Assembly: GCA_000403475.2 (NCBI GenBank)
Contig: KE159795.1
Coordinates: 1,452,969 to 1,516,968 of the forward strand
Source of the DNA: Lachnospiraceae bacterium MD308
GTDB taxonomy: Bacteria > Bacillota > Clostridia > Lachnospirales > Lachnospiraceae
Reading direction: 5' to 3'
Length of the DNA stretch: 64,000 nucleotides
In this document: piece after piece, positions 1 through 10,223 of the stretch
Layout: the number at the start of each line of letters is the position of its first letter
How positions within the stretch are numbered: position 1 is the stretch's first letter
Notes under the pieces: model-generated
What the model was told of the DNA's origin: nothing
The model's input: the letters and a program-made list of their open reading frames with translations, nothing else
Database searches by the model: none
Translations under genes and position numbers: made by a program

Positions 1-2
1 AC

Positions 3-2081
3 CTGTTCGGGAATGTCCGGCACTTTGAGGCGTTTATGGAGGCGCTGAAACGCTCCGCCCCGGTTCCCCTTGCGTTTGAGGAAATGGACGCGGATACGGA
101 CGGATATTTTTCTTCCAGCCAGCAGCGCATCGCCATCCGCCAGGGCATGAGCGAGGTGCAGACCGTTTCTGCCGCCGTCCATGAGATTGCCCACAGCAAG
201 CTGCACAACTTTGATGTGCCGGACAACCCGGATGCGCCCTTGTATCAGGAAGTGGAGCTGTTTGGACAGCCAGCCCTGTTCTCCAATGACCGGATTGCCG
301 CAGACGATCTGCCGGACGGACTGTTTTGTTATGACCTGCGCGGTTCCGACGATGACCCCGGTGCGCCGGTTGCGGTCGAGGAACGGGTTATCGTCAACCA
401 CGCCGGTTCCGTCATAACCGCAAAGCCGCTGGAACTGCCGGAGGAAGGGCATCTCCCGCTGACCGATGAATCCGGCCTGGACTTTAACGGCGGCGAAAAG
501 ACCGCCCAGCGGTTTTTGCAGGACCATAAAAAGGACCGGCGCACCGAGGAGGTGGAGGCCGAGAGCATCTCTTACGCGGTCTGCCAATATTTTGGGATTC
601 AGACCGGCGCAAACAGCTTTGGGTACATTGCGAACTGGAGCCAGGGCAAGGAGCTGAAGGAACTGCGGGCCAGCCTGGAAACCATCAACAAGACCGCCGG
701 TACTCTGATTGCCGATATTGACCGCCATTTTCAGGAGGTCTGCAAGGAGCGCGGCATTGATCTGGAATCCGGGCCGGAGCAGGACGCCGGAAAAGAAACC
801 ATGCAGCCGGAAAGCTCGCAGACCGGCCAGGAGAATCACGAAGCTGCTCCTGAACCGGAACCTTCCTGGAAAATCCCTACCAAACTGCCGGAACAGGACC
901 CCTCCATGTTCCGCTATTACATTACCCAGGAATCTCTGAACGTAGGGACCTATCCTTTGATGGACGGGAAAACCATCACTGAACTTGCCGCGCCGGTAAA
1001 GGTGGAACAGGATTCCATCACTGCCTTTGGCTGTATCGACTACCCCCAGCCGCTGACCGCCGAGCAGGAACGGGAATACGCCCTGTTGCCCGCCAGCCAA
1101 AACCCGCGGGCGCTGGATTCCATCGGCCATGCCGCAGAAGCCGCCCCGCTGCCCGACGCGCCGGAGCAGACGCTGGATGAATACCCGATGCCGGACCCTT
1201 TGCTGCGGGAGGACGATCTGAAAAACTGCGGCTATCAGGACGGGGACTTGCTGCCCCTCTCCAAAGAGCGGGCGCTGGAACTGTTTGAGCAGGATTTGAC
1301 GGTGTACGCGGTGGTGGACGGGGGCGGCGCGGAAATGCTCTTTGACCGGGAGGAATTTGAATCCCAGCTGCCCGGTACGGTGTTCGCCCTTTCCCGCGAG
1401 GAATGGGAGGAAAGCCCAGCCTTTGACGCACTGGTGCAGGACCGGCTGAACCGCCAGCAGGAACGGGAGCAGGCGTTTCTTTCCCATGAGGGGGACTGCT
1501 TCGCCATTTATCAGGTCAGCCGGGAGGACCCGCAGAATGTGCGGTTTATGAATCTGGATTGGCTAAAATCCCATGACATCCCCGTGGACCGGGGCAATTA
1601 TGACCTGATCTACACCGCTCCGCTGGGCGGCTCCGGCACTAAAATGGAGCAGCTGGAAAAACTATATGAGCAGTTCAATCTGCAAAAGCCTGTGGATTTT
1701 CACAGCCCCTCCATGAGTGTCAGCGACATTGTTGCTGTTAAACGGGATGGCATGGTATCCTGCCATTACTGCGACAGCGTTGGTTTTACTGAGATTCCCG
1801 GATTCCTGCCGGACAACCCGCTGAAAAATGCGGAAATGTCTATGGAGGACGATTACGGCATGATTGACGGGATCATCAACAACGGTCCCAAAGAGCCGAC
1901 CGTAGCCCAGCTGGAACAGCAGGCCAGAAGCGGCCAGCCGATCTCCCTAATGGATTTGGCGGATGCGGTCCACCGGGAGGAACGGGACAAGCGGAAATCG
2001 GTGGTGGAACAGCTCCACCAGCAGCCGAAGCAGGAAAGCAAAAAGACAGCGCCGAAAAAGAGCGCGGAAAGGGAGCTTTGA
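3..2081 (+). CDS. Antirestriction-type large polyvalent protein with M78-like protease motif (5' end outside window)
   Basis: The reading frame is already open at the first bases, so the true start lies upstream. Near the visible N-terminus is a zinc-protease-like helix with HEIAHSKLHN (about residues 60-69 counted from base 3), typical of the M78/IrrE-like half of ArdC-type antirestriction proteins. A Pro/Glu/Gln-rich linker (about residues 255-290) follows, then modules resembling the YodL and DUF4316 domains often joined to such proteins in Firmicutes conjugative elements. Such proteins are thought to enter the recipient or protect incoming DNA, which is inference here. It is followed after 1 bp by the next small gene, so they are probably cotranscribed. 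The domain names are from memory of the families; the protease motif is plainly visible. Confidence 0.8.
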   Translation: MFGNVRHFEAFMEALKRSAPVPLAFEEMDADTDGYFSSSQQRIAIRQGMSEVQTVSAAVHEIAHSKLHNFDVPDNPDAPLYQEVELFGQPALFSNDRIAADDLPDGLFCYDLRGSDDDPGAPVAVEERVIVNHAGSVITAKPLELPEEGHLPLTDESGLDFNGGEKTAQRFLQDHKKDRRTEEVEAESISYAVCQYFGIQTGANSFGYIANWSQGKELKELRASLETINKTAGTLIADIDRHFQEVCKERGIDLESGPEQDAGKETMQPESSQTGQENHEAAPEPEPSWKIPTKLPEQDPSMFRYYITQESLNVGTYPLMDGKTITELAAPVKVEQDSITAFGCIDYPQPLTAEQEREYALLPASQNPRALDSIGHAAEAAPLPDAPEQTLDEYPMPDPLLREDDLKNCGYQDGDLLPLSKERALELFEQDLTVYAVVDGGGAEMLFDREEFESQLPGTVFALSREEWEESPAFDALVQDRLNRQQEREQAFLSHEGDCFAIYQVSREDPQNVRFMNLDWLKSHDIPVDRGNYDLIYTAPLGGSGTKMEQLEKLYEQFNLQKPVDFHSPSMSVSDIVAVKRDGMVSCHYCDSVGFTEIPGFLPDNPLKNAEMSMEDDYGMIDGIINNGPKEPTVAQLEQQARSGQPISLMDLADAVHREERDKRKSVVEQLHQQPKQESKKTAPKKSAEREL

Positions 2082-2082
2082 T

Positions 2083-2298
2083 ATGGGACACTTTACCTTT
2101 GAAGAAATGAATCTGATGTGTATTTACAACACCGGAACCCGCGCCGGACTGATGGAGAGCCTGACCGAGATGCGCGGCTACCTCTCGCCGGAGGAAACGG
2201 AGCTGATGGAACTGACCGACAGCGCCCTTCATAAGCTGCGCGCCATGACGGACGCGGAGTTTGACAGTCTGGAACTGTACCCGGACTTTGACGAATAG
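2083..2298 (+). CDS. Transposon-transfer assisting family protein (71 aa)
   Basis: A small acidic protein starting MGHFTFEEMNLMCIYNTGTR, with a second conserved stretch around LSPEETELMELTDSALHKL and an acidic end. This matches my memory of the transposon-transfer assisting (TTRAP) family found beside the large helicase of Firmicutes conjugative transposons. The ATG lies 1 bp after the stop of the preceding gene, with GGGAGC about 7 bases upstream as a weak ribosome site inside the previous reading frame. An in-frame upstream ATG at 1963 would overlap the previous gene by 119 bp and has no clear ribosome site, so the shorter form is preferred. Its molecular role is not known to me. Confidence 0.75.
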   Translation: MGHFTFEEMNLMCIYNTGTRAGLMESLTEMRGYLSPEETELMELTDSALHKLRAMTDAEFDSLELYPDFDE

Positions 2299-2374
2299 GA
2301 ACCAACAGACCGGAGGGGCTGGCGCTGTGCCGCCCCTTCCTTTTATCCAAAACCCGAAAGGAGGGCCGAAAACA

Positions 2375-5300
2375 ATGGCAACCAAAGCGCAGATGTACGC
2401 ACAGATGGCCGACCATGCGGCGGTGCAGCTCACTTCCAGCTGGAATGAGTGGATGCGGTTTCTGGACACAGCCTCCAGGCTTTACAAATACCCGTTCCAT
2501 GACCAGCTGATGATCTACGCCCAGCGCCCGGACGCTACCGCCTGCGCGGAGTATGACCTGTGGAATGACAAGATGGGCCGCTATGTCCGGCGCGGTTCCA
2601 AGGGCATCGCCCTGGTGGACGATTCCGGGGACCGGACCCGGCTGCGGTATGTCTTTGACATCTCCGACACCGGAACCCGCCCGCACTCCCGCACACCCTG
2701 GCTCTGGAAGATGGAGGAACGGCATATAGATTCCATCTCCGCCATGCTGGAAAACCGGTATGGGGTGGGCGGCGATGATTTAGGCGGGCAGCTGACCGAG
2801 ATCGCCCGCAGGCTGGCCGGGGAATACTGGGCGGACAACGGGCGGGACTTCCTTTACATCGTTGACGATTCCTTTTTAGAGGAGTACGATGAGCTTAACA
2901 TCGAAGTCCAATTCAAAGCCGCCGCCACCGTCAGCATCGCCTATTCCCTGATGTCCCGCTGCGGGCTGGCCCCAGAGCAGTATTTCACCCACGAGGATTT
3001 CATGCCGGTTTTCGATTTCAACACACCGGCCACCGTTGGGGCGCTGGGAACGGCGGTCAGCCAGATCAACCAGCAGGTGCTGCGGCAGATCGGCGTAACC
3101 ATTCTAAACGCGGAGCGAGAGGCCAACAAAGAAAGGAGCCAGCAAAATGAACAACACCTTAACTTACATTCAGAACGGGGATTATCTGATTCCCAACCTG
3201 CAACTGACAGAACAGCCCGAAACGCCCCTGGGCAAGTACGGCAGGATGCGGAAAACCTACTTGAAGGAACACCGGCCCATCCTTTACAACCGTCTGCTGA
3301 TGAGCGAGAAGCTGTACCCGCACCTGTTGGAGATCGACCGGACCGCGAACAGCCGATTGGAGCAGCTGATGCCAAAACTGGCGCAGGCGGCGGGCGTGAC
3401 CGAGGAACTGAAAGCCCGCGACATGATGCAGTGGGTGGGCCTGATGAGCAGCTGCAAGGCCCAGGCGGAGGAGATTCTGCTGGCGGAACTTATCAACAGC
3501 TGACCTTTAACCTGTTTCTGTCCGAAGCGGAACAGATTCAGAATATTGATGAAGCAGAGAATGTGAAAGCGTCCTCTGCTTTTTCTTTTGCCCAAAAGGA
3601 CATTGACCATACAGAACCGCCCCAGCCCGCACTGGAAGATGTGCTGGAACAGTACAAGCCGGTTGTGACCGCCGCCATCATGGAGGATACGGCATACCGC
3701 AACGCCTGCGGCCATACTGACCATGAAAACGCTGTGATTGAGGGCAACGCCGCTGTGCGCCGCGCGGTTCTTGGCTCCGGTAATATGCAGCTTCTCAAAC
3801 AGTATTCGGATGTGCCGGAGTTCCGCCACCGCCTGCATCAAGAGGTGATTGCCGAAACCTATCCAAAGCTCCATGAGCTTCTGCGCCCTCTCTCCCAGGA
3901 CGATATTGACGAAGCCCTCTGTGCATGGAACGGCGATATGGACAGCAAACGGGCCGTAGTCCGCTATATGAAGGAGCATGGGCGGGAAAAAGATACCGCC
4001 GCATGGCTGTCCAAGGAGTACGGCGGTCCTGAACATACAAACCTGTTCATTGTCCGCGCCGGAAGCCCCGAAGAAATGGAACTGCCCTGGCCCAAGGTAC
4101 AGCGCCGGATCGCCCAGCTTATCAAAGAGGACCGCTTTTTTACAGAGGCTGAACGGGACAATCTGGACGATATAGACCCTATCGCAATCCGGGAAAATCT
4201 GGCCCAGCGCGGCATTGTAAACGGGCAGGTAGTGGAACCGGAAAAGCTGGACAATGACCCCTTTATTCAGCAGGTCATGGCTGATGTGGAACAGATTGCC
4301 GCCGATGAAGCAGAACCGCGCTTTTCCGTTGTTATGACCAGCGATGCGTTTCCCGACCCGGAAGATGCGTTTGCTGTCTGGGATAATCAGACCAATGATT
4401 ACTATACCGCCTCTGATGGAACGGTACGGACATTTTCAAGAGAAGAAGCTGCGGAGCAATTCCTGGCCGGGCTGGAACCACAAGAGATAAAGGCGGACCG
4501 GCAAGAGGAACCGGCACAGGAAACAGCCGCACCCGCTGCGGAAGAACCGGAACCATTTACCCACGACCCGCTGGCATCGGCCTATGGCGTAGGGGATTTT
4601 GTTTTTCTGGAAGATACCGAGTACCGCATCACCGATTTGCAGCAGGGCTATGTCCAGCTGAATGACCCCGCGCTGGCCTACCCCATTTACCGGACGGAAA
4701 GCAAAGAACAGTTTGAACGCGCCATCCGGCAGGACCCGCGCAACAGCGCCATCACCGACTATCTCCCCGCCGATCTGGACCAGTTTTCCCCGGATTTACG
4801 GGAGGCTCTGACCGGGGATGGCGGTTTACTGGATGGGTTGGCAAAGGAGGATATAGCGGTACTGCTCCGAAGCGGCGCAGGCAATCCGGCTGTTGCCCAG
4901 CATCTTTCCCAGCGGTTTTCGGGTACAGTGGAAACCATGCAGCTGGAAACCGGGGATACGGCAGATTACAGAACAACCGACAAAGGCATGGAAGTAGAGA
5001 TTTTGCGGGAGGATGAAACGGTTCTGGCGGCACTGTATGAAAGCTGGGCGCCGATTGCCGCTGCCCTGCGCGCCCTCTACCAGCAGGAACTGGACGGATT
5101 CTCCCACGAACCGGCACAGCCAGAAGAACAGCTGGCAGAGGAACAGCCAGATTTCGTGAATCCCCCTGCACCAGAGCCGGAGCCGCAGATCACCATTACC
5201 CCCGTCACCCGTTATCCGGGCGAACAGAACCATCTGCCCTACGATATAGAGGTTCATACGCTGCGCTTTGATGAGCCGGAACCCACCCCTCCCCAGCCGA

Positions 5301-8300
5301 CAGCCGGGAACTTCCGTATCACTGACATCCACCTGGGCGAAGGCGGGCCGAAAGCAAAATTCCGAGCCAATATGGACGCAATCAATCTCCTGAAAGAATT
5401 GGAGTTTGAAAACCGGCAGGCCACGCCGGAAGAACAGGAAACCCTTTCCCGGTATGTGGGCTGGGGCGGTCTGGCAGACGCTTTTGACGAGAGCAAGCCC
5501 GCCTGGGCCAAGGAGTTTGCGGAACTCTACGCAACGCTGTCCCCGGAGGAATATGAAGCCGCCAAAGGGACCACCTTAAACGCCCATTACACCAGCCCTA
5601 CCGTTATCCAGGCCATTTATGAAGCGGTGGGGAAAATGGGATTCCAGACCGGCAACATCCTGGAACCCTCCTGCGGCGTGGGCAATTTCTTCGGTATGCT
5701 TCCTGACAGCATGGCGGGCAGCCACCTCTATGGTGTGGAACTGGATTCCATCACCGGACGCATCGCAAAACAGCTCTATCCAAAAGCAGACATCACCATC
5801 GCGGGCTTTCAAACCACTGACCGGCGGGATTTTTATGATTTAGCCGTAGGAAACGTGCCGTTTGGCCAGTATTCCGTCAATGACCGGGCCTATAACAAGC
5901 TGAACTTCAACATCCACAACTACTTTTTTGCAAAATCGCTGGACCAGGTGCGTCCGGGCGGTGTGGTGGCCTTTGTCACCAGCCGCTACACGATGGATTC
6001 CAAGGATTCTACGGTGCGCCGGTATCTGGCGCAGCGGGCGGAGCTGTTGGGCGCGATCCGTCTGCCCAACAATGCGTTCAAGGCCAATGCAGGGACAGAG
6101 GTGGTATCCGACATCATTTTCCTGCAAAAACGTGACCGCCCGATTGACATTGCGCCGGACTGGACGCAGACCGGACAGACCGAAGATGATTTTACCATCA
6201 ACCGCTATTTCCTGGACCACCCGGAAATGGTGCTGGGCAGACAGGAGCCGGAAAGCACCGCTCATGGCATGGATTACACCGTAAATCCCATTGAGGGACT
6301 GGAACTTTCCGACCAGCTGCATGACGCCATAAAATATATTCGCGGGACCTACCAGGAGGCCGAACTGCCGGAGCTGGGCGAGGGGGAAGAAATTGATACT
6401 TCTATCCCCGCTGACCCTGATGTAAAAAACTATTCCTATACCGTTGTGGACGGTGCGGTGTACTATCGGGAAAACAGCCGCATGGTGCGCCCCGACTTAA
6501 ACGCCACCGCCGAGGCCCGCGTAAAGGGGCTGGTGGAACTGCGGGACTGTGTGCAGAAGCTCATCGCACAGCAGATGGACAGCTTTGTTTCGGATACGGC
6601 AATCCGTGAAACCCAGGCCGAATTGAACCGGCTCTATGACGCATTTTCCGCAAAATACGGCCTTATCAATGACCGGGGCAACCGGCTGGCCTTTGCCGAT
6701 GATTCCAGCTATTATCTGCTCTGCGCCCTGGAAGTCATTGACGATGACGGGCAGCTGAAGCAAAAAGCGGATATGTTCACCAAGCGCACCATCAAGCCCC
6801 ATCAGGCTGTTACTGCGGTAGATACCGCCAGTGAAGCCCTGGCTGTTTCCATCGCGGAAAAGGCCGAGGTGGATATGGCGTACATGGCCGAACTGAGCGG
6901 AAAAACCCAGGAGGAATTGGCGCAGGAGCTGCGGGGCGTGATCTTCCGCCTGCCCGGACCTTTGGCGGAGGGGGAATCACCCCATTATGTGACAGCGGAT
7001 GAATACCTCTCCGGCAACGTGCGCCGGAAACTGCGGCAGGCACAGCGGGCGGCGGACAAAGACCCCGCCTTTTCTGTCAATGTGGAGGCGCTGACCGCCG
7101 CCCAGCCCAAGGATTTAGACGCATCGGAAATCGAGGTGCGCCTGGGCGCTACCTGGATCGACAAAGAGTACATCCAGCAATTCATGTACGAAACCTTCCA
7201 CACCCCGTACTATCTGCAAAGGCAGGTCGAAGTCAAGTATGCCTCCTATACCGCCGAGTGGCAGATCACCGGCAAAAACGCCGTTGGGTACGGCGATGTA
7301 GCAGCCAACACCACCTACGGAACCGACCGGGCCAACGCCTACAAGATTCTGGAGGACAGCTTAAACCTGCGGGATGTCCGCATCTATGACACCATTGAGG
7401 ACGCCGAGGGCCGGGAGCGCCGGGTACTCAACGCCAAAGAAACCACCCTTGCCGCCCAGAAGCAGATGGCGATCCGGGAAGCCTTCCGGGACTGGATTTG
7501 GAAGGACCCACAGCGGCGGCAGACGCTGGTGCGCCAGTACAACGAGGAAATGAACAGCATCCGCCCCCGCGAGTATGACGGGCAGCATATCCGGTTTGCG
7601 GGCATGAACCCGGAAATTACGTTACGGGAACACCAGAAAAACGCCATCGCCCATGTGCTGTACGGCGGGAATACCCTGCTGGCCCATGAGGTGGGCGCGG
7701 GCAAGACCTTTGAAATGGTAGCCGCCGCGATGGAATCCAAGCGGCTGGGCCTGTGCCAGAAATCCCTCTTTGTGGTGCCGAACCACCTGACCGAGCAGTG
7801 GGCCTCCGAGTTTTTACGGCTCTACCCTTCCGCGAATATCCTTGTCACCACCAAAAAGGATTTTGAAAGCCACAACCGCAAGAAATTCTGCGCCAGAATC
7901 GCCACCGGGGACTATGACGCGGTGATTATCGGACACAGCCAGTTTGAGCGTATTCCCATCAGCCGGGAACGGCAGGAGCGCCTGCTGCGGGAGCAGATCA
8001 ACGAGATTACCGACGGGATTGCCGAGGTGGAGGCCAGCGGCGGGGAACGCTTTACCGTCAAGCAGCTGGAACGCACCAAAAAATCGTTGGAGGCAAGGCT
8101 GGAAAAATTGCAGGCCGAGAGCCGCAAGGACGATGTGATTACCTTTGAACAGCTGGGCGTGGACCGGCTGTTTGTGGACGAGAGCCACAATTATAAGAAC
8201 CTCTTTTTATACACCAAAATGCGGAATGTGGCGGGACTTTCCACCACAGACGCGCAGAAATCCTCCGATATGTTTGCCAAATGCCGCTACATGGACGAGA

Positions 8301-10222
8301 TCACCGGCAGCAGGGGCGTTGTGTTCGCTACCGGAACGCCGGTAAGCAACAGTATGACCGAACTTTATACCATTCAACGCTACCTTCAGTATGAGCGGCT
8401 CCAGGAATTGAACATGACCCATTTCGACTGCTGGGCCAGCCGGTTCGGTGAAACGGTGACAGCCCTGGAACTGGCCCCGGAAGGGACCGGCTACCGGGCG
8501 CGGACAAGATTTTCCAAGTTTTTCAACCTGCCGGAGCTGATGAACCTGTTCAAAGAGGTGGCGGACATCAAGACCGCCGACCAGCTGGACCTGCCCACCC
8601 CGGAGGTGGAATACCACAACATCGTGGCTAAGCCCACCGAACACCAGCAGGATATGGTAAAGGCCCTCTCCGAGCGCGCTGCCAAAGTCCATTCGGGAAC
8701 CGTTGACCCATCAACCGACAATATGCTGAAAATCACCTCGGATGGCCGAAAGCTGGGGCTGGACCAGCGCATCATCAACCCCATGCTGCCGGACGAACCC
8801 GGCACAAAAGTCAACCAGTGCGTGGACAATATCCTGCAAATCTGGCGGGACGGACAGCCGGAAAAGCTGACCCAGCTGGTGTTTTGCGACATTTCCACAC
8901 CCCAGGCGGCTGGCTCCAAAAAGGTGGCTAAAACGCTGGATAACCCGATACTTCACGCTTTGGAACAAGCGGTTCCAGAGCCGGAGAAACCGCTGGCCTT
9001 TACGGTCTATGAGGACATCCGGCAGAAACTCATCGCACAGGGTATGCCCGCCAGCCAGATCGCTTTTATCCATGAGGCCAATACCGAAGTCCGCAAAAAG
9101 GAGCTGTTCTCCAAAGTCCGCTCCGGCCAGGTGCGCGTCCTGTTAGGCTCCACCCAGAAGATGGGGGCCGGGACCAACGTGCAGGATTTGCTGGTGGCCC
9201 TTCACGATCTGGACTGCCCCTGGAGGCCCGGAGATCTGGCCCAGCGAAAAGGGCGGATCGAGCGCCAGGGCAACCAGAACCCGCTGGTCCATGTTTACCG
9301 CTATGTGACCGAAGGGACCTTCGACGCATACCTCTGGCAGACGGTGGAGAACAAGCAGAAATTCATCTCCCAGATCATGACCTCAAAATCCCCGGTCCGC
9401 AGCTGTGACGATGTGGACGAAACCGCCCTGTCCTTTGCGGAGATCAAGGCCCTATGCGCCGGGGACCCCCGCATCAAGGAGCGTATGGATTTGGATGTGG
9501 AGGTATCCCGCTTAAAGCTGATGAAGGCCGACCACCAGAGCAAGCAGTACCGGCTGGAAGATCAGCTGTTAAAGCACTTCCCGGAGGAGATCGAGAAACA
9601 CAAAGGCTTTATCCAGGGCTTGGAAACGGATATGGAAACCCTGGCGGCACACCCCCACCCGACAGACGGATTTACCGGCATGGAAGTCCGGGGCGATACG
9701 CTCACCGACAAAGAGAACGCCGGAGCCGCCCTTTTGGACGCCTGCAAGGAGGTTAAAGGCTCCGAGCCGGTGCAGGTCGGCAGCTACCGGGGATTTGCTA
9801 TGTTTGTAACCTTTGACGCTTTTCAGAAGGAATATATGCTCCAACTGAAAGGCAGGATGACCCACCGTACCGCCCTGGGCGCGGACCCGCGCGGCAACCT
9901 GACCCGGATTGACAACGCGCTTTCCCAGATGCCCCAGCGGTTGGAAAGCGTCAAAGTCCAGCTGGATAACCTTTACCAGCAGCAGGCCGCCGCGAAGGAG
10001 GAAGTGGGCAAAGCCTTCCCCTATGAGGAGGAATTGCGGGTCAAGAACGCCCGTCTGGTGGAGCTGGATATGGAGCTGAACATGGACAGCAAGGGGCAGT
10101 CCCGTCCAGAAGCGGCGATTTCCAAGCGCGCAAGGCCCTCGGTGCTGGAAGGGCTGAAACGCCCCATCCCGCCCCGCAGCATGGAAAAGAAACCCAGACA
10201 ACAGGAACAGGAGGCAAGATAA
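2375..10222 (+). CDS. Giant N6-adenine methylase-like / SNF2-type helicase protein of conjugative element (2615 aa)
   Basis: This is the signature large polyvalent protein of these elements. The start at 2375 is supported by AAAGGAGG at 2357-2364; the frame is open further upstream without a good site. An N-terminal conserved domain (about residues 1-250) is followed by a low-complexity Gly/Asp/Arg/Ala-rich linker (about 258-376). A methyltransferase fold follows, with EPSCGVGNFFG near residues 1096-1106 and NVPF near 1160 in place of the usual NPPY/NPPF. A superfamily 2 helicase then carries HEVGAGKT (about 1771-1778), DESH (about 1935), STQKMGAGTN and GRIERQGNQN. The family is thought to act on element DNA during transfer or protection, but the activity is inferred. 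A second gene (3147-3503) is nested in another frame within the linker. Confidence 0.9.
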   Translation: MATKAQMYAQMADHAAVQLTSSWNEWMRFLDTASRLYKYPFHDQLMIYAQRPDATACAEYDLWNDKMGRYVRRGSKGIALVDDSGDRTRLRYVFDISDTGTRPHSRTPWLWKMEERHIDSISAMLENRYGVGGDDLGGQLTEIARRLAGEYWADNGRDFLYIVDDSFLEEYDELNIEVQFKAAATVSIAYSLMSRCGLAPEQYFTHEDFMPVFDFNTPATVGALGTAVSQINQQVLRQIGVTILNAEREANKERSQQNEQHLNLHSERGLSDSQPATDRTARNAPGQVRQDAENLLEGTPAHPLQPSADEREAVPAPVGDRPDREQPIGAADAKTGAGGGRDRGTESPRHDAVGGPDEQLQGPGGGDSAGGTYQQLTFNLFLSEAEQIQNIDEAENVKASSAFSFAQKDIDHTEPPQPALEDVLEQYKPVVTAAIMEDTAYRNACGHTDHENAVIEGNAAVRRAVLGSGNMQLLKQYSDVPEFRHRLHQEVIAETYPKLHELLRPLSQDDIDEALCAWNGDMDSKRAVVRYMKEHGREKDTAAWLSKEYGGPEHTNLFIVRAGSPEEMELPWPKVQRRIAQLIKEDRFFTEAERDNLDDIDPIAIRENLAQRGIVNGQVVEPEKLDNDPFIQQVMADVEQIAADEAEPRFSVVMTSDAFPDPEDAFAVWDNQTNDYYTASDGTVRTFSREEAAEQFLAGLEPQEIKADRQEEPAQETAAPAAEEPEPFTHDPLASAYGVGDFVFLEDTEYRITDLQQGYVQLNDPALAYPIYRTESKEQFERAIRQDPRNSAITDYLPADLDQFSPDLREALTGDGGLLDGLAKEDIAVLLRSGAGNPAVAQHLSQRFSGTVETMQLETGDTADYRTTDKGMEVEILREDETVLAALYESWAPIAAALRALYQQELDGFSHEPAQPEEQLAEEQPDFVNPPAPEPEPQITITPVTRYPGEQNHLPYDIEVHTLRFDEPEPTPPQPTAGNFRITDIHLGEGGPKAKFRANMDAINLLKELEFENRQATPEEQETLSRYVGWGGLADAFDESKPAWAKEFAELYATLSPEEYEAAKGTTLNAHYTSPTVIQAIYEAVGKMGFQTGNILEPSCGVGNFFGMLPDSMAGSHLYGVELDSITGRIAKQLYPKADITIAGFQTTDRRDFYDLAVGNVPFGQYSVNDRAYNKLNFNIHNYFFAKSLDQVRPGGVVAFVTSRYTMDSKDSTVRRYLAQRAELLGAIRLPNNAFKANAGTEVVSDIIFLQKRDRPIDIAPDWTQTGQTEDDFTINRYFLDHPEMVLGRQEPESTAHGMDYTVNPIEGLELSDQLHDAIKYIRGTYQEAELPELGEGEEIDTSIPADPDVKNYSYTVVDGAVYYRENSRMVRPDLNATAEARVKGLVELRDCVQKLIAQQMDSFVSDTAIRETQAELNRLYDAFSAKYGLINDRGNRLAFADDSSYYLLCALEVIDDDGQLKQKADMFTKRTIKPHQAVTAVDTASEALAVSIAEKAEVDMAYMAELSGKTQEELAQELRGVIFRLPGPLAEGESPHYVTADEYLSGNVRRKLRQAQRAADKDPAFSVNVEALTAAQPKDLDASEIEVRLGATWIDKEYIQQFMYETFHTPYYLQRQVEVKYASYTAEWQITGKNAVGYGDVAANTTYGTDRANAYKILEDSLNLRDVRIYDTIEDAEGRERRVLNAKETTLAAQKQMAIREAFRDWIWKDPQRRQTLVRQYNEEMNSIRPREYDGQHIRFAGMNPEITLREHQKNAIAHVLYGGNTLLAHEVGAGKTFEMVAAAMESKRLGLCQKSLFVVPNHLTEQWASEFLRLYPSANILVTTKKDFESHNRKKFCARIATGDYDAVIIGHSQFERIPISRERQERLLREQINEITDGIAEVEASGGERFTVKQLERTKKSLEARLEKLQAESRKDDVITFEQLGVDRLFVDESHNYKNLFLYTKMRNVAGLSTTDAQKSSDMFAKCRYMDEITGSRGVVFATGTPVSNSMTELYTIQRYLQYERLQELNMTHFDCWASRFGETVTALELAPEGTGYRARTRFSKFFNLPELMNLFKEVADIKTADQLDLPTPEVEYHNIVAKPTEHQQDMVKALSERAAKVHSGTVDPSTDNMLKITSDGRKLGLDQRIINPMLPDEPGTKVNQCVDNILQIWRDGQPEKLTQLVFCDISTPQAAGSKKVAKTLDNPILHALEQAVPEPEKPLAFTVYEDIRQKLIAQGMPASQIAFIHEANTEVRKKELFSKVRSGQVRVLLGSTQKMGAGTNVQDLLVALHDLDCPWRPGDLAQRKGRIERQGNQNPLVHVYRYVTEGTFDAYLWQTVENKQKFISQIMTSKSPVRSCDDVDETALSFAEIKALCAGDPRIKERMDLDVEVSRLKLMKADHQSKQYRLEDQLLKHFPEEIEKHKGFIQGLETDMETLAAHPHPTDGFTGMEVRGDTLTDKENAGAALLDACKEVKGSEPVQVGSYRGFAMFVTFDAFQKEYMLQLKGRMTHRTALGADPRGNLTRIDNALSQMPQRLESVKVQLDNLYQQQAAAKEEVGKAFPYEEELRVKNARLVELDMELNMDSKGQSRPEAAISKRARPSVLEGLKRPIPPRSMEKKPRQQEQEAR
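3147..3503 (+). CDS. tnpV: TnpV-like transposon protein nested out of frame inside the helicase gene (118 aa)
   Basis: The protein begins MNNTLTYIQNGDYLIPNLQL and contains LGKYGRMRKTYLKEHRPILY and RLEQLMPKLAQAAGVTEELK, which agree closely with the TnpV family as I remember it, over its full expected length. It has its own ribosome site, AAAGGAG at 3132-3138, 8 bases before the ATG. It lies entirely inside the 7.8-kb helicase gene but in a different frame, opposite the low-complexity linker (helicase residues about 258-376). The composition suggests the TnpV frame is the constrained one and the helicase frame reads through as a filler linker. Its function is unknown. It is not a shadow: family resemblance, size and ribosome site all agree. 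Confidence 0.8.
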   Translation: MNNTLTYIQNGDYLIPNLQLTEQPETPLGKYGRMRKTYLKEHRPILYNRLLMSEKLYPHLLEIDRTANSRLEQLMPKLAQAAGVTEELKARDMMQWVGLMSSCKAQAEEILLAELINS

Positions 10223-10223
10223 T

